From: Acanthochromis polyacanthus
Lineage: Eukaryota > Chordata > Actinopteri > Pomacentridae
Assembly: GCF_021347895.1 (NCBI RefSeq)
Contig: NC_067120.1
Span: 14,307,361 to 14,371,360, forward strand
Direction: 5' to 3'
DNA: 64,000 nt
Shown here one piece after another: positions 1 through 11,890 of the stretch. The position numbers and the translations under genes were made by a program. The notes beneath the pieces were generated by a model. It worked only from the letters and a program-made list of their open reading frames with translations. It was not told the origin of the DNA and searched no databases. Position 1 is the stretch's first letter, and the number at the start of each line of letters is the position of its first letter.

Positions 1-3000
1 CACCGACAACTGAGACGGTTCGAAAGACGGAGAAACTCTTTATAAAGGCGAAGGTCCGTTTTTAGCTGTCCCAAAATATGCCTGCATAAATAAACTACAG
101 AAACAGACCATAATTAATAATTTTTGTAAATATAGCAAAATTTACATCCACCACTCAAAAATACTATTACGATTGCTTAGCACCTAAAGAATCTTTCCGC
201 AATTCAAACTTTTAAACTTACTATTTATGCTCAGGCATAAATGTGCAAAGCTTCTTGGCAGAAAATCTGCACAATCATTAGCTTTGATTAGGCTATCCTG
301 TCTCTCTGTCCCTCTGCCATATACAGTGTGTTTCTGCAGCTGTCCCATCTCACTGTAACCCTGCCATGTGTTGGATCACACCTGTGTCATCACACAACCC
401 ATCACGCATGGCAATATATGACTGCAATCTTTTGCAGCAGTTTGAAGTTCAAGTTCAATGTGGAAGTAGGTATTTAAAAATAGCTGAGATGACTTACTAG
501 ATTGTGGGACCTTTAGAAATTCAATTAAGTTGAACTTATATTCATATTTCACTTTACAAAAATATGAAATGTTTTACAATAAAACAATGACAACAGGAAA
601 AACAAAAACGACAATAATAATGTTTATTCTACAGCTAAATTAGTTTGTGTTAAAAGTAAACAAGTCTTTTTCAAGGCTTTTAACCACCTCCCATGGTCTA
701 AGGATTGAGTTGGCAAAGGTCATTTTCGGACGTTTTAGTATTTCATTTTTTTAAATAACACATCTTGTTGAGTGCTTCTCATGTGATCGAATCTGATTGG
801 TGAAATGCATTCTTTTCCTCTAAACTAAGATAAACAACCAGAACTTATGCCACCTGATCAGCTTTTTCCTAACAGCAACTGGCCTCATCAACATGGCCAA
901 AGACTCATGATTTACACTGTGCTTACTGTTACATACATACCAAACACCAAGTCAAAAGCTTTGTATGTGAAAACCTAATTAGCAATTGAACAGATAAGCT
1001 CTTTCTGTCTTTCTCAAAGAGAAAAGGTGGCAAGTCTACGAGATGGAAAGATAAAAACTCCACCTTGTAAATCTCTGTCAGAGCTGTGAAAGTGAACATG
1101 CTAATACATACACATGGCATATGTACCATAGCAGTTATGAATTAGATTTTTATTACATGATTCTGATGGCCAAAAGAATTCCTAGTGACAGTATTATTGT
1201 GATTTCAACAGGAAAACTGGGGGAAAAACATGCCGTCACTGAAATTTATCTTCAGATCTTCAGCTTTGTCTATTGTGTTTTATCTCTTTCTTAGTAAATG
1301 ATTTACATTCAAAGTACAAGTGCAGCGGCACAGAGAGAGAAAGAGAGGGTTAGTAATCACAACTGTAGAAAAGCATATAAAAAGAACAATTAGAATTAAT
1401 GGATAGTGAAAAGGCAACGACATGAGCTGATAAACAAAAGATTATGAAGGCCAAACATCTGCAATCAAGACCATGTTGGCTGAGATCACCGATTACATTA
1501 AAGTGTTAACAAGACAGCTGCCAAATTGTTCATTATGGTCATATGTGTGTTATTTATAATCAAAACTGTATTTTTATTACCACATTTATCATTAGTGATA
1601 TGTCACAACCCCTCTAATATGTACTAGAGTAACACAGACCACATCTATAACAATTGCAGTAAAACATATATGTATGTATATGTTGAAAACATATTATATA
1701 TACTTATACTTAGCATTAAAAACAGGGTTCCACCACATTTTCTGGCTCATCTGCCTGATTTGACGTCTTTGTCAATCCAGCAAGTAGACAGTTGCCATTG
1801 AAATATGTAGAATGTGTTTGCATTATATTTCCAAAAACATAATCGTAGTATTTTTTCTAATTTAGAACACATCAAATTTCAGTCTGGCAGTTTTACAACC
1901 ACCAACCCATCTGCCTCTCAAGCATCCCTGTTGCTTTGACGTACAACTTGTCAAATTTTTATCATTTCTATAATATCAGATTATTTAGTATTGCATTTCT
2001 AATGTTCCCCATGTTCACAATTTGTTAAATAATTCTAGCATATAATAAGCTTTACCAGAACTTAAGTAAATGTAAAGATTCACATGTGCAAGTATAACAT
2101 GGGTTCCAGAGCTCATGTTATTGCTTCAACCCAACATGGTTTGTGTAATTTACATCAGTAGATGGCAGTAAAGCTCAGCAGGAAGAGCAGCAACAAAATA
2201 CTGGCTGATGACTGGCTTGACAAAAAAAGAGTTCCCTTAATGAGTTTACTCTGACTTAGAAATATGTAGACCTGTTTTAAACAAATGTACAAAACTTAAC
2301 TTTTAAAACTATAACTATTTCTTATTATGTATGATAATAAATGGCAAAAAAAAAGTGACCAACTCTGATGGAACACAAGTGGACTGTTTGATTAGCAAAC
2401 TGTTCTGAGACCCAAGAACTGCTCTTCTATGTTCTTCTGTTTTTACTTCACCCTTGACCACAGTTTGCATCAGTATCTAAAGGGGAACAAACTGACCACA
2501 GAACTGCTCGAAAGAATGTGTAACCAGCTTTCTTTTGTTTTGCCAAATACAGGAAGCAGTTAACATGGCTGCACAGCTCTTTGATTGCACTGTTCCACTG
2601 AACGTGTTTTCTTTTCAGGATAATACTGATTATGGGAGGATCCCAAGGGTAAGTGAAGCTCCCTTTCAACGAGTGACTCATTTCCGCAGCCTGCTGTGTT
2701 TCAGTCAAGCAACAGCCATTTTCAAGGAAAAATTCCAGGGTGGGTCTTCATCTGACCTTTGACCTTTACAGCAAAATCTTTAAGGTTAAAAGCCACGCTC
2801 TTCAGCTTTTACAGAACAATACAACATTTCTAGACCAGTGGCAGTTCAGGAGGACAGCTCTAAAACAGCAACCAGTTCACTTCAGATTGGGCAGGAAATG
2901 GTGAATTTTGAGTTGGTGCTATCACAGAGTCAACACAATGTCCGGAGCCCCTTATTCCAGGAAATAGGTCTGCAAGCATGTGTCTATTGGTGATGTGTGG

Positions 3001-4118
3001 ATAACCGTTGTTGTTCCACTTATACAGTAACTAGAAGAAAACCTCTCATTATATTGTAAGTTGAGGTTAAATTGGTATATTAGTCGCATGTCCTGCAATA
3101 GCCTTGCAATAGCCAACATTTTTGCCTTTTGGTAATGGAAATAGTTCTAAACTCATATTGTTTGTTAAATTGCTTGCTCAGTGCTGACGATTTTTCCAAC
3201 TGCCCTGAAATTCCAAACAGCTTTCAGCTCCATAATGCTCTCAGTACCAAACAGGCAAAACAGGAAGCTGGACATGAGTAACACCACTTCCTTCAAGGTT
3301 TTCAATGCTTTTTAACTGTTTGCTCCCCAAATTCAACCTTAGACAAGAGTGAAAGCTGAAAATGTAGAACCCAATGTTGCATGGAAAATTTAGATAACGC
3401 AAAATGCTGTAAAATTTAAATCATAACATGAAGCTTGAAACTCCTCAGTCCATTTCCATTAGACAGACAAGCTGATGTCATGCCTACAGTTGAGTGCGTC
3501 TCCTTTCTGCTGACATTTAGGAAGCTTTAAAAGCACTGATAAGGGTTTCACTGCCTAATGACAGCATGCTAGAGTTTTCACTTTGCGCTGTGGGCCTTGT
3601 TTCTTGTATCATGCTGAACCATCTGGAGTCAACCTGTCTATCTAAGAAGCCATGAGCAGGGTGCCATCATACGTGGAGGGGGTAGGAAGTGAATGCAACG
3701 TGCACCAACCCCCACCAGGAAAGCTCCATGTCTGCTTGCCAGTTGCACATCCTCTGGGCCTTTTCAGTCAACTCCACAGGAAGAAGTAGATGATTTGTGC
3801 AATGTCAGTAATGACTTTCTCTCTGCCTGTGTCTCATCTGCCATATGTTGTTTTGTATGTATATCTATGTGCAGTATCGATTAAGATCCTCAAAACCTTG
3901 GGTTGGGTTCTCCTGTTATTTCTGTTCAACATTTTAATCATGCCAAATATATCGGACTGAATATCAAAGAAAACATGTACCAGATTTTGTAACTACTTGA
4001 AATCTAAAGTTCATCACTGACCTTGGAAAAAGCTCTTTACAATGATTCGCACCACCAGAGCCTCAGCAGATGGAATTTATCATAGAAATATTTTGGCTTA
4101 CATCTCATCTATGTTGCA
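1..4118. other. Upstream non-coding DNA, no gene recognised
   Basis: A+T-rich unique DNA. The only gene-like signal is a 30-nt interval at 2619-2648 bounded by a good acceptor and donor. Short ORFs (for example 929-1129 minus, 3693-3884 plus) have no recognisable content. Confidence 0.6.
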
Positions 4119-4256
4119 TTAACCCATAAGAACCCAGACCCATTTTTCCTTAAAGGACTTAACGAGTTAAGGTCAGACATAAAGCTTTACAAGGAAGAGA
4201 CTGGGGCACTCAAAGTGCTTGTTACACTGGTGTCACTGTGGGTTCTTATGGGTTAA
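4119..4256. mobile_element. 138-bp MITE with TTAA flanks (piggyBac- or Kolobok-like)
   Basis: Perfect 14-bp terminal inverted repeats, CCCATAAGAACCCA (4123-4136) and its complement (4239-4252), are flanked by TTAA at 4119-4122 and 4253-4256. TTAA duplications are the signature of piggyBac and Kolobok transposons, and CCC-starting ends favour piggyBac. There is no coding capacity, so it would be moved in trans. Confidence 0.75.
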
Positions 4257-4354
4257 GTGTTACAACTGAAACCTCCAGAGCAGCTACTGAATGGACCACA
4301 TGGGGAGATTATCATGGGTGTTCAAACCATGATTTCAAAAAAGTAAATGATCAC

Positions 4355-4600
4355 ACATAACTCATCCATCTATTATCTATAAACCACTTTAGCCTCTATA
4401 GGGTCAGAGTGGGGGGCTGGAGCATACCCCAGTTGACTTGGGTTTAAGGCAGAGTTCACCTTGGACAGGTCATCAGTCTCACAGGGCTACACAGTGAGAC
4501 AGTCAAGCAAGCACTCTCACATTCACACCTACAGACAATTTAGAATCATCAGTTAACCTCAGCATGTCTTTGGACTGTGGGGGGAAGCCGAAGCGCAGTT
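4355..4600. mobile_element. Fish interspersed repeat, probably non-LTR retrotransposon 3' part
   Basis: The sequence matches by eye a very common fish repeat: 'CATCTATTATCTATAAACC', then 'GGGGGGCTGGAGCATACCCC', 'CACATTCACACCTACAGAC', and 'CATGTCTTTGGACTGTGGG'. I associate it with the 3' region of L2/CR1-type LINEs; the family assignment is from memory. A short piece of the same type recurs near 22875-22912. Confidence 0.5.
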
Positions 4601-6455
4601 TCCTCCCTGCATTTTTATTTTTTTTTACAATACTTGTTAAATTACTTTTGCATTACTTTGCAACTTTGCCTGAGATGCAGTGTCATGTAATTGCCAGTGA
4701 ATAATATAACAATAAACCATCCATTTCTCCACAAATCAGCACAAATCCCAATCCTTATAAGTAAGAAATAAACAAGATCTTTCTTTGATGTTCTTTAGTA
4801 AGGTGTTACCTAAAATCCAACAGCAATGTTGGTGAAAACTTGCCCAAAGAGCATCTCACACAAACACGCCATGGCAAGAGCAAGGTTCAGCTGCGTGTCT
4901 AAGAGAATTAAGCTGGCTCTGTCAGGTGGCTGTGTTGACTCAAAAGAAAAGAAGCAGTGAGTGTCATTGATTAGTATTTGTAGCGTGAATACTCAGTGAA
5001 GAAATTTACAATACAGACAGACAAATGTATGTAATTTTAGTAATGTGTTACTTTGTGGTGTGCTGCCCTGACAGACTGTGCATGTGAAGTCATTAATGTG
5101 CTTAAATAATAGCAACGTGAACATCTACATTTACAAAACAACCGAGCTAACTTTTAATATGATATGATGAGAAGCTGCAGATCGGCTGTTGTGGTGCTGA
5201 GATTGTTTTTACAACATACCTGAAGGATAATAAATGTGATTATTAGGGTTAAAATGTGTGACATTCCTATTCAGTGAAGACTAACTAAGCTACTGTATGC
5301 CGCTGCGTTGTACAAAGGCAGTAGGCAGAAATCTCATGCTGAAAATGGTTTCCATTTGATGGATTTTCAGCTTGAGTTTTATCTCTGTCAAGCTGCTCTG
5401 CTTTCTGTGTAGCTGGCACACAGCAGTGCCATGCTCACCTTGCTCCTGGGCCTGCTCTGCTTGGTATCTACACAGTCCAACAATTGTGTAGCCCAGGGAC
5501 GCTTTCAGCCTACATCTACAGCTTGCCTGCGATCTTCCTCCGCTACATCTGGCGGAGGAGCTGACTCTGGCTGCCGGAGTTGAGGTGCTTTATCTCGCTG
5601 CCCAGTCCAACTGCTGTCTGCGTCCCTCCCTCCTGCAGGCAGCCCTGAAGCACTGGCAGCAGATAAGAGAAGGGCCCATAGCAGCTCCGGTTTGAAAAGG
5701 AAAGGCTGTGAAGACACCAACTATGTAGAAATATCATTGCATTCATTCCTCACGGAGACAACCTTCAAAGGAACTTACTTTGAAATATGTCTTAGTGTAG
5801 CAACTTATCCAGGGACTCAGTACCGAAGACAAATATGTATGTAGGAGAAACTCGAAGTATTTCCTTCGTAGTTTCACCCTGTAGTCGATGAAATCTCTGA
5901 GGGACGTGCAGTACACTTGATTTCACTACATTTGTCTGAAAACTATCATTTCTAATGGAGGAGATTCAGCATATGATCAGTTTGAAATGCAATGTTAAAG
6001 CTTACAGTATATTGTATGGTGCTAAAATAGTATTTAAAATAAATATTTTGTGTTCAAAAACATATTTTAAATTAATACCAAAATCTGACAGGGTGAAAGA
6101 GGTGATTGTGCATTATCAAGGTTCTTTAATCTCTCATGTGTAACATAGTATTTTGTGCTCACAGATTAGGATCTTATACAGCAAAATATTATACAATAGT
6201 TTTGATGTATCTTTGGAGGGGTTTCTGTTAGTCTGAAAAGACCTAACCACCTGACTTAAGGCACCTGTGTGGGTATGAAAAGCATTTAAATAACAATAAT
6301 GCATTTGGAAGTAAAATGAAACAAAGTAGGTAGTATGACAAATAAATGCAATAAAATTAGAGGAAAACACAATATTTATCTCTCTATTATACTTGGAAAG
6401 AAGCATAACGTAGCAATAATAAGAAATATCTTACTGTATGCACACATACTGTGTC
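4601..6455. other. Non-coding DNA upstream of lmo2
   Basis: Unique DNA, with a G+C-richer patch at 5400-5700 containing clustered haematopoietic-type factor motifs (listed separately). No coding exon is supported. Confidence 0.5.
5530..5670 (+). promoter_or_regulatory. Candidate lmo2 upstream enhancer (ETS, E-box, GATA cluster)
   Basis: Within about 135 bp lie an ETS-type CTTCCTC (5534-5540), an E-box CATCTG (5546-5551) and a GATA site AGATAA (5661-5666), in a G+C-richer patch about 2 kb upstream of the lmo2 start. Known LMO2 enhancers bind these factor classes. Function is inference; these motifs are short. Confidence 0.3.
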
Positions 6456-6570
<115 letters not shown>

Positions 6571-6689
6571 CTTATGCATCTTGCATATTCAATATTTTGC
6601 ATTCTTACATGCACTGTTTAGACTGTTAATACTTCTTAACCATTATATGTCTGGATGGCCATACTGCAATTAAATTTATTCCACTTAGA

Positions 6690-6841
6690 CATTTTACATT
6701 GTCGTGCACTTTAACTGATTGTTTGGAACTTCTGGTGAGATGCTAAAATGCATTTTGTTGCCATACTACTTGTAGTCTGTGCAGTGACATTAAAGTTGAA
6801 TCTAATCTAATCTAATCTAATCTAATCTAATCTAATCTAAT
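6690..6841 (+). mobile_element. 3' tail of a non-LTR retrotransposon with (AATCT)n
   Basis: The segment 'GGAACTTCTGGTGAGATGCT' through 'TGCAGTGACATTAAAGTTG' resembles the common fish LINE 3' end that finishes in a pentanucleotide tail. Here it ends in about eight AATCT units (6799-6841). The upstream body is absent, as expected of 5'-truncated LINE copies. Confidence 0.55.
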
Positions 6842-7139
6842 ATTCAGATGCAAGATCTCCAAAAGTTGCATTATTGAGTTGGCTACTTTAGTTAAATGCA
6901 CAACTGTTAACAAGAATGAGATGTTTTTCATAACTTTTAATAACAGATTTGGACTGATGTCTTATAATTGACCTGTACAACACTAGTAAATGCTTCATTG
7001 ACCGTTAATTAGGTCACTGTTCACAACTAGTGGTTCCAAAACCCCTACAGAAGTCACGATACAACACATTTAAACACTCTCTTTTCATACAGGGTCTAAT
7101 GAGCCTGCTGTCGCCTAATTATCAGAGCAAACACGCAAC
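6842..7139. other. Short unique interval before the lmo2 promoter
   Basis: No repeat, ORF or strong motif seen. Confidence 0.5.
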
Positions 7140-7520
7140 TCATGAGCTAATTATATCGCGCCACTCTTTATCTTTGGTCCAATCGGCACTTTGGCCAAGC
7201 GCAGCAAATAATGAACTCATTAGTCTCTGTCACGACGGAGCTGCGCGCCCGGCCGAGGAGCTGTGCGGTGTTTAGCTGTCGCTTTAAGACCGATTTCCCC
7301 CCATTGTCAAACAGTCGTGAGCAGGAAGAGGGAAACGAAAGCAGACACCGAGGGGGCCCGACGTATTTAAACACGATGCTGCCGCACAATAACGGCTTCG
7401 TGTGGAGGAGAGGAGCGCACTTTGACAGGGACGCACGGACACGCAGATCCACGCCAGTGACCTTCTGATCGGCTGGATGGTGTCCGGACCGAATAAAGCA
7501 GCGGACAGTGGGTAAAGTGG
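7140..7520 (+). promoter_or_regulatory. lmo2: lmo2 promoter and 5' leader region
   Basis: This is a local G+C- and CpG-richer island in A+T-rich DNA. It contains a GATA site (AGATAA on minus, 7168-7173), a CCAAT box (7179-7183), an ETS-type CAGGAAG (7322-7328) and a TATA-like TATTTAA (7364-7370). A start near 7395 is inferred from the last. A donor-like GG|GTAAAG at 7512 could close a non-coding first exon. GATA and ETS inputs fit known lmo2 expression in blood and endothelium; no transcript start can be proved here. Confidence 0.5.
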
Positions 7521-7801
7521 CTACGGGATGAGAGAATGCACACATGGAAGTGTCACCTCGGGTCGTTGCCTCAGGAAATGATGACAGTGTCCTCCATCAT
7601 CGCTTAGCTGCTCAGAGCGCACAGTTCTCGTCTTGCGGCCATTTCGACTGGACTCAGTTGCCTTTTTTTGATTTAACACACACACAAAGACTGTAAGCGG
7701 CAGGTTGGATGCTGTTGAAGCAGGTGCAGGCAGCTTCACAGGTATCCGCTGATCTGCTGGCTCTGGACTCTCATATCTGATCTGGACTTCATATTAGAAG
7801 A

Positions 7802-7842
7802 ATGACATCCACTATAGAGAGGAAGACACTGGAAGCCAATGA
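7802..7842 (+). CDS. lmo2: lmo2 coding exon 1
   Basis: This exon encodes residues 1-13 and two bases of codon 14, followed by donor GTGAGT at 7843. It is too short to be found by ORF length; it was located by the LMO2 N-terminus (MTSTIERK) and by its phase, which completes a Glu codon with the first base of the next exon. The 5' limit of the exon is not determined. Confidence 0.9.
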
Positions 7843-10326
7843 GTGAGTACATGACTTATAAACTTGAAATTATGTTATTTCTAAGACAGGGAAGGACGCA
7901 GCATGATTGAGCCAAACCGTCCCATGTGAAACAACTGCATGTAACTGATAGCCAGAAGTCCCCTGCTGTGAAGCAGAAAAATATTCAAGTTTATCACCAA
8001 GAGTGGAGTTTTATTTTAATGTAGAAATTGCACTTGACAGGAAAAAGTATTTTTTTTCTTAAACAATTGAAGTGACACGTAGGTAAAGCTGTCCAAGTGT
8101 AATTAAACTCACTAACTCACTAGTCTCTAGTGTCACATAGAGTATGTGATATTTCACTTAAATAAAGTAGCCTTTCTGTTTTGTTCATCCAGTGCTGTAT
8201 TTAACAATATCCAAAGGCTCCCTCAGGTGGACAGGAACATAACATATTGTAGCAATGCATCAAAGACAGATGAAAAAGTGTTAGAACTAAAAAGAAGGCA
8301 AAAACAATCATAATTCATAAAAAGCTGCAAGAAACAGGAGCATCAGAACCTGACAGACGAGCTACACACATAGATCACCAAATGCTAGCCAGTCATTTTG
8401 GAAATCTAGACTTTATTAGTATTTATTAGTCAAATATGTGAAAAGTCTCTCAACAGAAAATGAAGTTCAAAAGAAAAATAAGGAAAACAAGCTGTGTTGG
8501 TTGGAAAAAATAATTCAATCAAAGATGCCACTCGGGGTCACCACTGTCAGGCATCTTATGCACCAAACAGCTGATCAAAACACCGGCAACTGTTGTGTTT
8601 TCCTCTTCAGGGAGCCGGTGGATGAGGTCCTCCAGATGCCGCCGTCTCTGCTGACATGTGGCGGCTGTCAGCAGAGCATCGGAGACAGATTCTTCCTGAA
8701 GGCCATCGAGCAGTACTGGCACGAGGACTGTCTGAGCTGCGACCTGTGTGGCTGCCGGCTGGGGGAGGTGGGCCGCCGGCTCTACTACAAGCTGGGAAGA
8801 AAATTGTGTCGGAGAGATTACCTCAGGTCGGTCTGGTGGTGTGATGTTGGTACATCCTGATTTAATCAAGCAGATTGGTCCCTCATCTCGTCAGAAAACA
8901 CTGGTCAACATGTTTAGGTGTCATAACTGTATATGGGAAAAGCACTGCTCTGAAAGAATGTCAGTCCTCAGTTGAAATGGTTCCTAACAACTGCACCATT
9001 AACTTCTGTTTGAGGGACCTTTGTTAAAAACTACACTGCAAACCTCTTCTACTAAATTATTTTGCACTCTCTTTAAATTAAACTTAGTGAGTGCTACAGA
9101 CAGGTAAAAGAAGGATTGAGAGATGAACACATGATCGGTTTGGGGCTTTTTCATGATTTTGGCGACAATAAAGGAAATACAGAATCGTGCATATAATTTT
9201 GACAAACTTTTCTCATGCTGGATTTGAAATTATTTAATGAACAAGCGCATTTTCATGTTTTAAAGGGACAAGTGGACACGGTTTGGACATTTTTGTTATA
9301 TAATCAGTGAACATAAAGATAAATGGATTCAGTAGAAGATCTACTCTGCTAAACTACACTTATCAACACTGTCAAAATGTTAAAGCTCTTGGTGGGAAAA
9401 AAAAGAAATGTTAAAAAAATGTTTCTTTAAAAACATTCAGAAAAAATGTAGATTTTTTTTCTGAACATTCTTAAAGAAAACATTGGAAGTTTTACTGATA
9501 TATATGTAATCACTTTAGATATTTTTAGGATTTTTTTGGGAAGATTTTTGCTCATGTTTTTTTGAAAATAGTGACAAGAATTTTCTCGCCAAATTTTGGG
9601 GGATTTTTTTGATGTAAAATTTTTAAGGGAAACTTTTAATGAATTATTGGAATTTTCTTCCTGAAGGTTTTGCAATTTTTCAGAAATTTGGAGATTTTTT
9701 TGCTGAATTTTTTGATTTTTTTCAGACAAGGTAACAACATTTTTTGGTGCCCGTGAACAGGACGGTTAAGACACAAAGGGATTATTCTGATGAAAAACAA
9801 ACTTGGATATGCAGAGATGAATTTTTACGGGTTAAATCAATGACTGGAGAGGAACTTTAAAGCCAGTTATTACTTTAATTAATAATGTACCCACTCTAAT
9901 CCAACTGTAACACCGGAACCTTGGGGAAATTAACAGTTATTGCAGAAGTTGGAAGGGAGGTTAAAAGGGTAAGAGGAAAGCTTTAGAGTTGTGTAATAGA
10001 GATGGTGGTGATTGTGCTCTCCGTTTTGATGCTATTATGAGTAGGTAAATGTTTTCCATGTTGCTCTCAGTAACATGCTGATGCTCTCTCATCCACTCAG
10101 GCTGTTTGGTCAGGACGGTCTCTGCGCTTCCTGTGAGAAGAGGATCCGGGCGTTTGAGATGACAATGCGTGTGCGAGACAAGGTTTACCATCTAGAGTGC
10201 TTCAAGTGTGCTGCCTGCCAGAAGCACTTCTGTGTGGGTGATCGCTACCTTCTCATCAACTCAGATATTGTGTGTGAGCAGGACATCTTTGAGTGGACCA
10301 AGATCAACAATAACAATATGGTTTAG
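7802..10326 (+). CDS. lmo2: LIM domain only 2 (LMO2), complete coding span of three exons
   Basis: Coding segments 7802-7842, 8611-8826 and 10101-10326 join in frame to 160 residues plus TAG; mammalian LMO2 is 158. The protein is almost only two tandem LIM zinc domains. LIM1 ligands are C30, C33, H51, C54, C57, C60, C80 and D83; LIM2 ligands are C94, C97, H116, C119, C122, C125, C144 and D147. The N-terminus (MTSTIERK) and the segment [20 protein letters not shown] are diagnostic of LMO2 rather than LMO1, LMO3 or LMO4. From family knowledge, LMO2 binds no DNA itself; it is a nuclear adaptor joining TAL1/E-protein, GATA and LDB1 in blood and endothelial progenitors. No lesion is seen: all zinc ligands are present. 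The chosen ATG has A at -3 and lies in the exon that starts the conserved N-terminus. The tail ends KINNNNMV, slightly longer than the mammalian KINGMI. Confidence 0.97.
7843..8610 (+). other. lmo2: lmo2 intron 1
   Basis: The intron is 768 bp, GTGAGT to CAG. It is A+T-rich unique DNA and no repeat or second gene was recognised. Confidence 0.8.
8611..8826 (+). CDS. lmo2: lmo2 coding exon 2 (LIM1)
   Basis: The acceptor is a pyrimidine tract ending TCTTCAG at 8610 and the donor is GTCGGT at 8827. The 216 nt encode the acidic linker and all of LIM1 through RRDYLR. An open frame continues upstream into intron 1 (8438-8610), but that part has no LMO similarity and the acceptor defines the true boundary. 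Confidence 0.96.
8827..10100 (+). other. lmo2: lmo2 intron 2
   Basis: The intron is 1274 bp. Its distinctive content is the T-rich degenerate repeat at 9410-9730; the rest is unremarkable. Confidence 0.8.
9410..9730. repeat. T-rich degenerate tandem repeat in lmo2 intron 2
   Basis: Runs of T5-T9 alternate with short G/A-containing spacers (patterns like GGATTTTTTTG, GAATTTT), giving strong strand asymmetry. The low complexity opens a spurious 100-aa Lys/Asn-rich frame on the minus strand. It looks like a decayed minisatellite. Confidence 0.55.
10101..10326 (+). CDS. lmo2: lmo2 coding exon 3 (LIM2 and stop)
   Basis: The acceptor ATCCACTCAG ends at 10100. The first base completes the split Arg codon, followed by [11 protein letters not shown], the start of LIM2. 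The exon encodes LIM2 and the short C-terminus with TAG at 10324-10326. Its 3' side continues as untranslated exon. Confidence 0.96.
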
Positions 10327-11310
10327 GAGGATCTCTTGCTCAACACAATGGAGCTGCCTTTTTCCTCTTCCTTGAAAGGGAACGGACCACTGATAGACAG
10401 TTTGTAATGCCTGTGCAGGCATCATTATACATCTAAAATTCATATGGAAGGATTTTAACATAAAAGGACAGGCTTGATCTCTGCAGTTGTCCCTGCTGGA
10501 GACTAATGAAGACTATACCAGCAATAACAGAGATTTTTATCTAAGGCTTCATTCTAAAAGCAAAAAATTCTTAAATACTGAAAATACATGCAGTATTAGT
10601 CATTTGTTATACACTGGAATATTAGAAATGATCAAAAACTAAATCTTTGTGAATTTTATTGTAGTCAAACATTGCTGCATCACTTCAGTCTGCTCTAAAA
10701 TGTTCAATAAGATCAGCAACTATACAGTTATGCGTGTGTGTAATTTCCTGATATTTTCTTATTATTAATTATGAACAAATGAGAACTTTGCAGCCGATCA
10801 ATTTATATCTTAATAGTAATGCGTTCTTTATTAATTACTGGAAATGTTTTCTGTATGTTCAAGTGTTATTGCCTGCGAACAAGTCTCACATTTTAATGTT
10901 CAGTTGACCTGCTGACTTAAAGACTGTGTTCTTAAGTTGGGAATTACTTGGAATTTATTAATGAGATGTTTACCTGCCTCTATATCCTGCTTACTTATCC
11001 ATGAAACTTCTCTGGGAAAGAATTTATTAGGAAACTATGAACCTGTAAATGGAACATTTCCATATTGTCATATCATAAATGGAATACAATATCCATTTTG
11101 AAAAGTCATCATCAGAATGATTGCTCTGTATTGCCAGGTTGAACTGGTGGCGCCCTCTAGTGGATTGAACCCATGCAATACTTATTTGACTGACTTTGAA
11201 GAAGTTTTCAGTGTTTCATGTCATTTTAACAACTCTTTGGACATGCACCCAACACTTTTTGGATATTTGCTTGTAAGTTTATTTAATAAATGACAATTTA
11301 GAGAAACACT
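10327..11310 (+). other. lmo2: lmo2 3' untranslated region
   Basis: A+T-rich DNA without ORFs follows the stop. The first canonical AATAAA is at 11285-11290, so cleavage near 11300-11315 is inferred. A CTCF-like core lies inside it at 11150-11163 on the minus strand. Confidence 0.55.
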
Positions 11311-11447
11311 GACAATCTTTGGCATGAGTGTCTTCTTGGGAGTCACAAAGAAAAAGTCATGAAGCCTGTTCAAAAATAATCATGTATGGTTTAGAGAAAG
11401 TAATGTGGAAGTGTTTTTTTTGTTTTGTTTGTTTTACAAATTAACAA

Positions 11448-11474
11448 TAGCACACACACACACACACACACACA
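11448..11474. repeat. (CA)n microsatellite, short
   Basis: About 13 CA units immediately before the first 217-bp foldback copy. Confidence 0.9.
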
Positions 11475-11485
11475 TGTTTGTTTTT

Positions 11486-11702
11486 CTATACCGGTGGGGA
11501 CTTACCATTGACTCCCATTCATATCTAACTCCTAACCCTTACCCTAACCCTAACCATCACCAAATCAATGCCTAACCCTAAACAAACAATATGGCCAAGA
11601 AAACGGTGTTGCCACCCGTGGGGACCTCATTTTAGGTCCCCACCGTAAGACAAGTCCCCACCTTTATAGCAAATAGTCAGGTCAAAGTCCCCACCGGTAT
11701 AG
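11486..11702. mobile_element. Foldback MITE-like element, copy 1
   Basis: Ends are perfect 18-bp inverted repeats: CTATACCGGTGGGGACTT at 11486-11503 and its complement at 11685-11702. An internal GGGGACCT/AGGTCCCC hairpin sits near 11620-11645. The middle carries CCCTAACCCTAACC, a short telomere-like run. It is bounded by (CA)n on both sides. No coding capacity. Confidence 0.65.
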
Positions 11703-11714
11703 CAGAAACAAGTG

Positions 11715-11887
<173 letters not shown>

Positions 11888-11890
11888 TTC

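Noticed and set aside
8438..8610. 5' extension of the lmo2 exon 2 frame with its own ATG
   Set aside because: It is intron read-through; the acceptor at 8610 and the LMO2 N-terminus in the previous exon explain the gene.
9427..9729. Lys/Asn-rich 100-codon minus frame
   Set aside because: It is produced by the T-rich repeat in lmo2 intron 2.
11540..11580. Interstitial telomere
   Set aside because: Only two or three CCCTAA-like units, and they are an internal part of a dispersed foldback element.
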